Source: Actinomadura xylanilytica (lineage in GTDB: Bacteria > Actinomycetota > Actinomycetes > Streptosporangiales > Streptosporangiaceae). From it: 64,000 nt of DNA. The position numbers and the translations under genes are program-made. Shown in pieces: positions 50,170 through 58,329 of this stretch. The DNA lies in NCBI RefSeq assembly GCF_030283145.1, contig NZ_JASNWE010000002.1:1116001-1180000 (forward strand), read 5' to 3'. Position 1 is the stretch's first letter. Each line of letters starts with the position of its first letter. The notes beneath the pieces were generated by a model. The model ran no database searches, was not told where the DNA came from, and was given only the letters and a program-made list of their open reading frames with translations.

Positions 50170-51501
50170 TCAGGAGCGGCCCAGCGCGCGGTACTCCCAG
50201 CCCGCGGCGCGCCACTGCCCCGCGTCCAGGGCGTGCCGGCCGTCCACGATCCGCTTGTGCTTGACCACCTCGGCGAGCGCGCCCGGGTCGATCTCGCGGA
50301 AGTCCGACCACTCGGTCAGCAGGACGACGACGTCGGCGTCCTGCGCGACGTCCAGCGCGTTGTCGCCGTACCGCAGCTCGGGGAACGCGCGGCGGGCGTT
50401 GTCGAGCGCGGCCGGGTCGTAGACCCGTACGTGGCCGCCGAGCCCGTGCATGGTGCGCGCCACGTCCAGCGCGGGCGCGTCGCGGATGTCGTCGGAGTTG
50501 GGCTTGAACGCCGCGCCCCACGCCGCGATCCGCTTGCCGGAGATCTGCCCGCCGAGCAGCTCGCGGACCAGGTCCACGGTGCGGGCGCGGCGCCGCCGGT
50601 TGATGTCGTCGACCTCGCGCAGGAACGACACCGCCTGGCCGACACCGATCTCCTCGGCGCGGTGCGCGAACGCGCGGATGTCCTTGGGCAGGCAGCCGCC
50701 GCCGAAGCCGAGGCCGGGCTTGAGGAACTTGCCGCCGATCCGGTCGTCCAGCGCGAGCGAGTCGGCCAGGTCCTTGATGTCGGCGCCGACCGCCTCGCAG
50801 ACCTCGGCCATCGCGTTGATGTAGGAGATCTTGGTGGCCAGGAACGAGTTGGCCGCCACCTTGACCAGCTCGGCGGTGGCGAGATCGGTGCGCACCACCG
50901 GGGTGCCGAGGTCCAGCACCGGCTTGAACGCGGCGCGGAGCCGCTCCTCGGCCCAGTCGGAGGCGACGCCGAACACCATCCGGTCGGGCCGCATGGTGTC
51001 GTCGACGGCGAAGCCCTCGCGCAGGAACTCGGGGTTCCAGGCCAGCTCGACGCCGGTGCCCGCGGGCGCCAGCTCCTGGACGAGCCCGGTGAGCCGCTTG
51101 GCGGTGCCGACCGGCACGGTCGACTTGCCGACCACCAGCGCGCGCCGGTCGAGATGCGGCGCCAGGGTGCGCACGGCCGCGTCGATGTAGGTGAGGTCGG
51201 CGGCGTCCGAGCCCGGCTGCTGCGGCGTGCCCACGCACAGGTAGTGCACGTCGCCGAACTGGCCCGCCTCGGCGAACGAGCTGGTGAACCGCAGCCGGCC
51301 CGACTCCAGGGCCTTGGCGAGCAGCTCGGGGAGGCCGGGCTCGAAGAACGGGACCTCGCCGGCCGCGAGTTTGGCGATCTTCCCCTCGTCGACGTCCACA
51401 CCGAGCACCTCGAAGCCCAGCACGGCCATGCAGATCGCGTGGGTGGCGCCGAGGTAGCCGGTGCCGATGACGGTGAGCCTCGGGGACTCCGTCGCGTTCA
51501 T
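50170..51501 (-). CDS. ugd: UDP-glucose 6-dehydrogenase
   Basis: 443 residues from ATG 51499-51501 with GGAGAAGG upstream. All three domains of the UDP-glucose/GDP-mannose dehydrogenase family are present: N-terminal NAD fold (VIGTGYLGATHAICM), central domain with ELVKVAANSFLATKISYINA, and the catalytic nucleophile C270 in GFGGGCLPKD, followed by the UDP-binding C-terminal domain (AAFKPNSDDIRDAPALD, TEWSDFREIDPG). It oxidises UDP-glucose twice to UDP-glucuronate, using two NAD. It is last in a same-strand operon with a processive glycosyltransferase and beta-helix proteins, so it most likely supplies the uronic-acid precursor for that polymer. Confidence 0.93.
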   Translation of the reverse strand: MNATESPRLTVIGTGYLGATHAICMAVLGFEVLGVDVDEGKIAKLAAGEVPFFEPGLPELLAKALESGRLRFTSSFAEAGQFGDVHYLCVGTPQQPGSDAADLTYIDAAVRTLAPHLDRRALVVGKSTVPVGTAKRLTGLVQELAPAGTGVELAWNPEFLREGFAVDDTMRPDRMVFGVASDWAEERLRAAFKPVLDLGTPVVRTDLATAELVKVAANSFLATKISYINAMAEVCEAVGADIKDLADSLALDDRIGGKFLKPGLGFGGGCLPKDIRAFAHRAEEIGVGQAVSFLREVDDINRRRRARTVDLVRELLGGQISGKRIAAWGAAFKPNSDDIRDAPALDVARTMHGLGGHVRVYDPAALDNARRAFPELRYGDNALDVAQDADVVVLLTEWSDFREIDPGALAEVVKHKRIVDGRHALDAGQWRAAGWEYRALGRS

Positions 51502-51550
51502 TGCCTTCTCCTTGTGCTGATGACGGATGTGGCCGGGCTCCCGCAGGCCC

Positions 51551-52705
51551 TCAGGAGCACGTGCCCTTGTTGATCAGTCTGCCGCCCTTGACCCGGTTGT
51601 CGCAGGCGACCCTGTTGCCACCGGAGTTCAGGTTCACGCCGAAGCCCTTGGCGCCACCGAGATCGATGACGTTGCGGCGGAAGACGTTGCCGGTTCCCCA
51701 GCCCTGGTACTCCTCGTGCGTCTGGAATCCGTCGGCGACGGTCCGGGCGCCGCGGTTCCCCTCGATGACGTAGTCGTTGCCCTTGGCGTCGACCCACGAA
51801 TCGTTCACCTTGTCACCCGACAGCTCGGAACCGTCGAAGACATTCCCGGTGAGCTTGCCGCCCGTGGTGCCCTCCTTGATGTCGACCGCCTCGGCGGTCG
51901 CCCGGATCCGGTTGGCGGCCACCAGGTTGTTGTCGCTCCGGTCCGGCCGCCCCTGTGTCAAGGTGCCCCAATTGTTGTGCGAGGAGCCGAGGTAGACGCC
52001 CTCGCCGAAGCGGGGGTTGCGCCGTCCGGTACCGGAGATGCTGTTGTACTGCACGGCGTTGCCGGAGCTGAAACGGCGCAGGTGGATCGCCTCGTCGCCG
52101 GTGTCGCGGACGGTCAGCCCCTGCACGACCGAGCCGCTGGAGCCGTCCAGCATGACGCCCTTCTGGCTGTTGCGGACGGTGAAGCCGAGGAGCCGCCAAT
52201 GGCTCGCGCCGTCGAGGTGGAGGCCGTAGCCCTTGCCGGCGTCGCCGCCGTCCAGGATCGTCCGGGGCCCGCCGCAGAGGAAGACGGGCTTGTCCGGCGT
52301 GCCCGACTTCTGTGTCGCGAACCGCCCCCGGTAGGTGCCCGGGGCGAGCCGGATCACCTGGCCGGGCTCGGCGACGTTCAGCCGGTTCTGGAGGTCGCCG
52401 CCGTTCTTCACCGTGATGGACGCGTCCGGGCAGCCGATCCGCTTCTGCGATCCGGGCAGCGGCAGGTTCTGCGGCTGCCGGGACGTGCCCGCCCCGTTCC
52501 CCGCGGCGCCCGCCGCGCCGGCGCCCCCGGCACCGGCCCCCGCGCCTCCGGCGGACGGCGCCGCCGTGCCGGGCGCCGCGAAGGGGTCGGCGCCCGGCCC
52601 GGTCCCGTCCGGCTCGCCGCCGCCGTCCGTGGCCACCAGCACCAGGGCGCTGGTGGCCACGGCGCCGACGACCAGCACCCCGGCGAACCTCAGATCGATC
52701 TTCAC
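51551..52705 (-). CDS. Membrane-anchored right-handed beta-helix protein (lyase/epimerase-like), copy D
   Basis: 384 residues. The N-terminal helix (LRFAGVLVVGAVATSALVLV) acts as a membrane anchor, then a Gly/Ala-rich linker (~30-75) leads to a parallel beta-helix of ~300 residues. Coils are seen as N/G-rich repeats (RLLGFTVRNSQKGVMLDGSS, HLRRFSSGNAVQYNSISGTG, NLVAANRIRATAEAVDIKEG). EAVDIKEGTTGG and VNDSWVDAKGNDYVI, GFQTHEE are shared with the neighbouring paralogue and are candidate active-site patches. Folds of this type include pectate and alginate lyases and epimerases; no confident catalytic assignment is made. Two cysteines per end (IGCPD, FLCGG, VACDN, GTCS) may be paired. Confidence 0.82.
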   Translation of the reverse strand: MKIDLRFAGVLVVGAVATSALVLVATDGGGEPDGTGPGADPFAAPGTAAPSAGGAGAGAGGAGAAGAAGNGAGTSRQPQNLPLPGSQKRIGCPDASITVKNGGDLQNRLNVAEPGQVIRLAPGTYRGRFATQKSGTPDKPVFLCGGPRTILDGGDAGKGYGLHLDGASHWRLLGFTVRNSQKGVMLDGSSGSVVQGLTVRDTGDEAIHLRRFSSGNAVQYNSISGTGRRNPRFGEGVYLGSSHNNWGTLTQGRPDRSDNNLVAANRIRATAEAVDIKEGTTGGKLTGNVFDGSELSGDKVNDSWVDAKGNDYVIEGNRGARTVADGFQTHEEYQGWGTGNVFRRNVIDLGGAKGFGVNLNSGGNRVACDNRVKGGRLINKGTCS

Positions 52706-52756
52706 AGTGCACCCCCGTGGGCGAACCGCGCCGCCCGCGGGGGCGACGGGGCCGTG

Positions 52757-53902
52757 TCAGCCGCACTTGCCCTTCGTGGTCAGCGGGCCGCCGGTCACCT
52801 TGTTGTCGCAGGCGATGGTGTTGCCGCCCTTGGTGTCGTTGATGCCGACGCCCTTGCCCCCGGCCAGGTCGATGGTGTTGCCGCGGAAGACGTTGCCCTT
52901 GCCCATGCCCGGCCGGATCTCGTGCGTCTGGAAGCCGTCCACGGGGGTCTTGGTGCCCTTGTTGCCCTGGATCAGGTAGTTGTTCCCCTTGACGTCCACC
53001 CAGGAGTCGTTGTGCTTGTCGCCGCCGGTGGCCGACCCGTCGAACACGTTGTTGAGGATCTTGCCCCCGGTGGTGCCCTCCTTGACGTCGATCGCCTCGG
53101 CGGTCGCCCGGATCACGTTGCCGCGCACCACGTTGTTGTCGCTCTTGTCGGGCTTGCCGCCGGAGTTCTCCGTCCAGTTCGACTCGGCGCTGCCCAGGTA
53201 GACGCCCTCGCCGAACTTCTCCCGCCGCAGCCCGGTGTTGTAGAGCTTGTTGTACTGGACGGTGTTGCCGGTGGAGAAGTTGCGCAGGTGGACGGCCTCG
53301 TCACCGATGTCGTGCACCTCCAGGCCCTGGATGATCGACCCGTTGGTGGTGTCGCCCATCACGCCCTTCTGGGAGTTCTGCACCGTGAAGCCGATGAGCC
53401 GCCAGTAGTCGGCCTTGTTGAGGTGGAAGGCGTAGCCCTTCTTCGGGCCGCCGCCGTCGATCACCGCGTCCTTGTCGCCGCACAGGAAGATCGGCTGCTG
53501 CTCGGTGCCGGAGGTCTGCGCGACGAACTTGCCCTCGTACCTGCCCGCGTTCATCTTGATCACGTCGCCCGGCTGGGCGCCCTTGACCGCGGCCTCCAGC
53601 GAGGCCGCGTCGGTCACCGTCCTGGTCGGCTTGGGGCACTCGATCTTGCCCTCGCCCGCGGGCACCGGCAGGGTGAGCGCGGCGCCCGGCTGGGCGCCCC
53701 CGCCCTTGCCGTCGTCGCCGTCGTCGCCGTCCGCCGAACCGCCGCCGGGGGCGGTGCCGGCACCGGCCGGTCCGGTGCTCCCGGTGTGTTTCGGATCGCC
53801 GCCGCCGTCGTCCCCGCCGACGAGCAGGAACACCAGCCCGCCGACGACCACGGCGCCGACCAGCAGGCCCACGAGGAACTTCACGTCGATCTTGATCGTC
53901 AT
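52757..53902 (-). CDS. Membrane-anchored right-handed beta-helix protein (lyase/epimerase-like), copy C
   Basis: 381 residues, paralogue of copy D. The anchor is FLVGLLVGAVVVGGLVFLLV; the linker is Asp/Gly-rich and acidic (GGGSADGDDGDDGKGG). The helix body contains the same blocks as copy D: FTVQNSQKGVMGDTT, FSTGNTVQYNKLYNTG, GEGVYLGSAESNW, VIRATAEAIDVKEGTTGG, NDSWVDVKGNNYLIQGN and DGFQTHEI, with conserved cysteines (IECPK, FLCGD, IACDN, GKCG). The gap to copy B upstream is 105 bp and to copy D is 51 bp, all same strand. A polymer-modifying or surface-binding function is inferred from the operon. Confidence 0.82.
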   Translation of the reverse strand: MTIKIDVKFLVGLLVGAVVVGGLVFLLVGGDDGGGDPKHTGSTGPAGAGTAPGGGSADGDDGDDGKGGGAQPGAALTLPVPAGEGKIECPKPTRTVTDAASLEAAVKGAQPGDVIKMNAGRYEGKFVAQTSGTEQQPIFLCGDKDAVIDGGGPKKGYAFHLNKADYWRLIGFTVQNSQKGVMGDTTNGSIIQGLEVHDIGDEAVHLRNFSTGNTVQYNKLYNTGLRREKFGEGVYLGSAESNWTENSGGKPDKSDNNVVRGNVIRATAEAIDVKEGTTGGKILNNVFDGSATGGDKHNDSWVDVKGNNYLIQGNKGTKTPVDGFQTHEIRPGMGKGNVFRGNTIDLAGGKGVGINDTKGGNTIACDNKVTGGPLTTKGKCG

Positions 53903-54007
53903 TGCTGAACTACTCCTTGGATGACCGCTGTGCGACTCACTGCCCGCCTGCCCGCCCGCCGTTCGTCCGCTCGTCCGCCCGCTCGCCGTCCGGCCACCGC
54001 CGCCGGG

Positions 54008-56014
54008 CTACCGGCGGGCCGGTCTGCCGGCCCGCGCTCCGGCCGGCGCTCCGGCCCGTTCCGCGGCGCCTTCGGCGTTCTGCTCAGGGCCGGTGGTGGC
54101 GCGGCGCAGCAGCCGTACGGGGCGTTCCTCAAGCTTGTCCTGTTCCTCGTAGGGGTGGGCGCCGCGCCGTCCGATCCGCAGCCCGGCGCCGCGCGAGCGC
54201 AGCATTGAGATCGCCACGAGCAGGAAGACGCCGGCCCAGATCACGTTCATCGGCTTGAAGATCCGCTTGATCCAGGTCCAGAACCCGGCGGTCTTGTGCC
54301 AGCCCTTGGCGTTGTTGCGCACGTTCTGGTACTTGCCGGTCGCGCCGTCGACGTCCATCGCGCTGGTCCCCGCGCCGCTCAGCGTGTTGCCGGTGAGCGA
54401 GGTGCCGGTGACGTCGCCGCGCAGCGTGAGGCCGTGCCGCTTGGCCGACTGCACCGTGTTGCCGCTGAGGGTGCCGTTGGAGCCGCGCAGGTAGAGCGCG
54501 GTCTCGGTCCCGGTGACGACGTTGCCCGAGACCGACGCCCCGGTGACGCCGTCGCGCAGCACCACGCCCTGCCGGGCGGGCCGGTTGATCTGGTTGCCGG
54601 CGATCTGCACCCGGGTCGCCTTCTCGCGGACCACGATGCCCATGTCGCCGCCGGAGATCCGGTTGTTCTGCACCGCGACGTTGTCGCCGCCGAGCAGCTC
54701 CACCCCGTACCGCCGGTTGTTCTTGGCGATGCTGCTGCTCACCAGGTTGCCGCCGAAGCTGGTGACCGACTCGCCGGACGCCGACGGGCCCTCGGCGAGC
54801 GCCTGCCCGTTGAGGGTGAAGCCGTTGCCGCCGTTGCCCTCGGACGTGCAGTTGGTGACCCGCACGCCCTCGGTCCCGCGGGACAGCACGAACCCGTCGC
54901 CGCGGCTGCCGGTGACCGTGGTGTTCTCGATCGTGGCGTTCTTGGCGAACCGGTGCAGCAGCACCCCGTGCACCAGGCTGTTCCTGATCGTGTTGTTGGT
55001 GAGCTGCGTCTGGTTGGACGCGGTGACGAACAGCCCGTAGGCGCTGCCGTCGAAGGTGGAGTGGTCGATCGACCCGCTCACCAGGTTGCCCGCCGGCACG
55101 TGGAAGGTGACGCCCTTGCCGCCCCCGCCGGCCGCATTGACCTCGACCTCCTCCCGGTTGCCCCGGGTGGGCTCGCGGGAGCCGTTCGGCAGCGTCACCG
55201 CCTGCGGCGGGGCGCCGGTGGACCGCTCGGCGGACGAGTCGGGGCGGTCCGAGCCGGTCAGCGCCACGCCGCCGGTCCGGCCGCTCCAGAACCCCAGGTC
55301 GGAGACCTGGGTGTACTTCATGCCGAAGTCGCCGCCGATCGCCCGGATGTAGGAGCGCCCGTCGGCGACCTGCCGGTCGGGCTTGCGGGTGTCGTCGTTC
55401 CAGCTGGTGAAGCGGACCGGGTTCTGCGCCGACCCGTTGATCTTCACGGTGCCGCCGGCGCTGACGATCGAGGCGAACGACCCCGGGACGCTGCGCATCC
55501 GGATCGTCAGCGGCCCGGTGGAGCTCTGGAGGATCAGCTTGCCGCCCGCGGCGACCATGATGTTGACGCCGAGCAGGTAGGACCCGTCGCCCTGCTTCTG
55601 GAAGTCCTGCCCGGCCAGCTTCTCCAGCTCGGCGACGTAGTAGGGCTGGCGCCGCTGCGGCAGCATCAGCGTCCGCCCGTTCGCCGAGGTGAGCAGCCGC
55701 GGCACGCGCGCCTGCTGCGCGGCCGGCCCGCCGCCCGCCAGATCCGACTCGTGCTTGGCGCGGATCTGCATGACCCGCAGGTCCTCCTGGTCGACCAGCG
55801 TCGCCTGCTGCCGCGCGGCCTCGGCCGTCACCTCGTTGACGTCCGGCATGCCGGGCGTCCGGTCGGCGACGTAGGTCCGGTAGACGTAGGTGCCGCCGCC
55901 CGCGAGGCCGAGCACGAGCACGGTCGTCACGATCCTGCCGAGGCCCGACTTCTTCCGGGGCGGCGGCTCGGCCTGCTCCGGCCCGGCGCTCGCGGCCTTC
56001 CTGCCGTCGGCCAT
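54008..56014 (-). CDS. Large membrane beta-helix protein, copy B
   Basis: 668 residues from ATG 56012-56014, preceded by GGGGGGG 9 nt upstream. After a basic N-terminus and an anchoring helix (IVTTVLVLGLAGGGTYVYRT), a helical stretch precedes a long beta-helix (for example NNTIRNSLVHGVLLHRFAKN, GDGFVLSRGTEGVRVTNCTS, VQNNRISGGDMGIVVREKAT). A second membrane helix (MNVIWAGVFLLVAISMLRSR) is followed by a cytoplasmic tail with GAGLRIGRRGAHPYEE. The start is 1 nt after the stop of copy A, implying strict cotranslation. Homology with AlgG-like modifying enzymes is inferred from fold and context, since no catalytic motif was recognised. Confidence 0.85.
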   Translation of the reverse strand: MADGRKAASAGPEQAEPPPRKKSGLGRIVTTVLVLGLAGGGTYVYRTYVADRTPGMPDVNEVTAEAARQQATLVDQEDLRVMQIRAKHESDLAGGGPAAQQARVPRLLTSANGRTLMLPQRRQPYYVAELEKLAGQDFQKQGDGSYLLGVNIMVAAGGKLILQSSTGPLTIRMRSVPGSFASIVSAGGTVKINGSAQNPVRFTSWNDDTRKPDRQVADGRSYIRAIGGDFGMKYTQVSDLGFWSGRTGGVALTGSDRPDSSAERSTGAPPQAVTLPNGSREPTRGNREEVEVNAAGGGGKGVTFHVPAGNLVSGSIDHSTFDGSAYGLFVTASNQTQLTNNTIRNSLVHGVLLHRFAKNATIENTTVTGSRGDGFVLSRGTEGVRVTNCTSEGNGGNGFTLNGQALAEGPSASGESVTSFGGNLVSSSIAKNNRRYGVELLGGDNVAVQNNRISGGDMGIVVREKATRVQIAGNQINRPARQGVVLRDGVTGASVSGNVVTGTETALYLRGSNGTLSGNTVQSAKRHGLTLRGDVTGTSLTGNTLSGAGTSAMDVDGATGKYQNVRNNAKGWHKTAGFWTWIKRIFKPMNVIWAGVFLLVAISMLRSRGAGLRIGRRGAHPYEEQDKLEERPVRLLRRATTGPEQNAEGAAERAGAPAGARAGRPARR

Positions 56015-56015
56015 G

Positions 56016-58328
56016 TCAGACCCCCCCTCGGTCGGGCTGCGGGACGCCGTGCCGCGGCGTCGGATGCGGCGGGGTCTGCGGTGGCGGTACGGGCCGCGGC
56101 CCCGTCTGCTGCGGCGAGTGCGGCGCGGACGGCTGCGGACCCCGCGGCTGCGGCATCTGCGGCGGGACCGGCGCGGCGGCCATCCCGTGCGCGCCGGCCG
56201 GCCGCTGCCCGTGCTGCGGTCCCGCCGCGCGCCGGCCGCCGCCGGACGGCATCGGCTGCGGAGCCCCCGGCCCACCGGGCGGCGGAGCCGCGTACCGTCC
56301 GGCCGCCTGCTGCCCAGGGCCCTGCCCGCCCGGTACGGGACGTCCGGGCGCCATGCCCGCCCCGCCCTGCCCGACGGGCCTGCCGGGCGCGCCCGGCGCG
56401 CCTGGGGCGCCCGCCATGGCCGGCTGCCCGGGCCGTCCGGGTGCCGGGCGGCCGGGACCGCCCTGGCTGCGCGGCAGGCTCCACACCTGCCGCTTCGCCA
56501 TCGGCTGCTGGAGCGAGTACGGGTGCACGCCGCTCCTGCCGATGCGCAGCCCGCCGTTGCGGGACCGGAACATCGAGAAGAGGACCACGGTGAACACCCC
56601 GGCCCAGATGAGGTTCAGCGGCGTCATGTAGCGCTGCGCCTTCATCCACAGCGACGCGGTGTCGGTCCAGCCCTCGGTGTTGTTGTCCTCCTTGGCGACC
56701 GTGCCGTGCGCCCGCGAGGTGCTCACCGCGCTGGTGCCCCGTCCGTTGAGCGTGTTGTCGCGCACCTCCGAGCCGCCGGACGCGCCCTTGAGCGTGATGC
56801 CGTGCGCGGTCGCGCCCTGCACCACGTTGCCCACCAGCTTGGCGCTGGCGTTGCGCAGGTAGATGCCGGTCTTCGCACCGGTCACCGTGTTGCCGGCCAG
56901 GCTGGCGCCCTTGACCCCGTCGCGCAGCGCGATGCCCTGCCGGACCTGCTGGGAGAGCTGGTTCCCCGAGATCTGCACCTCGGTCGCCGCCGCGCGGACC
57001 ACGATGCCCATGTCGCCGCCGATGACCTTGCTGTTCTGCACCGAGAGCTTGTCGCCGCCCATCAGCTCGATGCCGTAGTGCCCGTTGCCCTGGGCCACGC
57101 TGTTGTTGATCGAGCTGTCGCCGAAGCTCTCCAGCGACTCGCCCGACGCGGACGGCCCGCCGGCGAGCGCCTGCCCGTTGACGGTGAAGCCGTTGTGCCC
57201 GTTGCGCTCGGACGTGCAGTTGGTGACGCGGACCTTCTCGGTGGCCCGGGACAGCACGAACCCGTCGCCGCGGCTGCCGGTGACCAGGGTGCCGGAGATG
57301 TTGGCGTTCTTGGCGAAGCGGTGCATCACCAGCCCGTTCACCAGGCTGTTCTCGATCCTGTTGTTGGTGACCTGGGTCTGGTTGGAGCCGGACACGAACA
57401 GCCCGAACGCGTCGCCGCTGATCGTGCTGTTGTCGATCGAGCCGGTGACCAGGTCGGCCGCGGGCACGTGCGTGGCGGTGCCGCCGGGCTTCTCGATCTC
57501 GATGTCGCCGGGGCCCCCGCCGCCCCCGCTCTGGCCCGGCTGGTTCTGCTGCTGCCGCTTCTTCTTGGCGGCGTGCCGCTGCTCCTTGTTGAGGTGCTTG
57601 GCGGCGCTCGCCGGACGGTCGGTGCCGGTCAGCGCGATCCCGCCGGTCCGTCCGCTCCAGAAGCCGAGGTCGGACACCTTGGCGTACTTCATCCGCAGGT
57701 CGCCGCCGACGGCGCGGATGTAGGCGCGGCCGTCGGCGACCTGGGTGTCGGGCCGCCTGGTCCGCGGGTCCCAGCTGGTGATCCGCACCGGCTGCCGCCG
57801 GGTGCCCTCGATCTTGATGCTGCCGCCGAAGCTGACGATCGACCCGAACGCGCCCGGCATGCTGCCCATCCGCAGGGTGAGCGGCCCGGACGGGTTCTGG
57901 AGCACCAGCTTGGCGCCGTCGGCGAGGAACACGTGGATGCCGAGCAGGTACCCGCCGTCCGCCTGCCGCTGGACGTACCTGCCTCCGTACTTGGCCAGGT
58001 CCGCCACCGTGTAGGGCCTGCCGCTGTTGACCGCGGGCAGCACCAGCGTCTTGCCCTGGGCGGAGCCGAAGATCTGCGGGCGCTTCCACTGCGCGGTGGC
58101 GTCCCCGCCGATCTGGAGGATCGCGGCCAGCACCGACCGCACCTGCATGATCCGCTGGTCCTCCTGATCGACCAGGGCGGCCTGCCGGGTCGCGTCGGCC
58201 AGGGGGGCGGCGTGCGCGGACGGCGGCGCGGCGCCGCCGGGGGACAGTCCCAGGGGCAGCGCGGCCAGCGCGAACGCCAGCGCCGGCCCGGCGGACGCGA
58301 TGCGGCGCCCGAGCGGACGAACCGTCAC
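56016..58328 (-). CDS. Large membrane beta-helix protein, copy A
   Basis: 770 residues from a GTG at 58326-58328. A signal-like N-terminus (SAGPALAFALAALPLGLSPG) leads to the secreted part; DATRQAALVDQEDQRIMQVR parallels the equivalent region in copy B. The beta-helix shows the same coils (NNRIENSLVNGLVMHRFAKN, GDGFVLSRATEKVRVTNCTS, ISGNQLSQQVRQGIALRDGV). After the membrane helix (LIWAGVFTVVLFSMFRSR) come NGGLRIGRSGVHPYSL, then a ~190-residue Pro/Gly/Gln-rich cytoplasmic tail (MAGAPGAPGAPGRPVGQGGA) unlike copy B. Start lies 1 nt after the glycosyltransferase stop. Confidence 0.85.
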   Translation of the reverse strand: MTVRPLGRRIASAGPALAFALAALPLGLSPGGAAPPSAHAAPLADATRQAALVDQEDQRIMQVRSVLAAILQIGGDATAQWKRPQIFGSAQGKTLVLPAVNSGRPYTVADLAKYGGRYVQRQADGGYLLGIHVFLADGAKLVLQNPSGPLTLRMGSMPGAFGSIVSFGGSIKIEGTRRQPVRITSWDPRTRRPDTQVADGRAYIRAVGGDLRMKYAKVSDLGFWSGRTGGIALTGTDRPASAAKHLNKEQRHAAKKKRQQQNQPGQSGGGGGPGDIEIEKPGGTATHVPAADLVTGSIDNSTISGDAFGLFVSGSNQTQVTNNRIENSLVNGLVMHRFAKNANISGTLVTGSRGDGFVLSRATEKVRVTNCTSERNGHNGFTVNGQALAGGPSASGESLESFGDSSINNSVAQGNGHYGIELMGGDKLSVQNSKVIGGDMGIVVRAAATEVQISGNQLSQQVRQGIALRDGVKGASLAGNTVTGAKTGIYLRNASAKLVGNVVQGATAHGITLKGASGGSEVRDNTLNGRGTSAVSTSRAHGTVAKEDNNTEGWTDTASLWMKAQRYMTPLNLIWAGVFTVVLFSMFRSRNGGLRIGRSGVHPYSLQQPMAKRQVWSLPRSQGGPGRPAPGRPGQPAMAGAPGAPGAPGRPVGQGGAGMAPGRPVPGGQGPGQQAAGRYAAPPPGGPGAPQPMPSGGGRRAAGPQHGQRPAGAHGMAAAPVPPQMPQPRGPQPSAPHSPQQTGPRPVPPPQTPPHPTPRHGVPQPDRGGV

Positions 58329-58329
58329 C

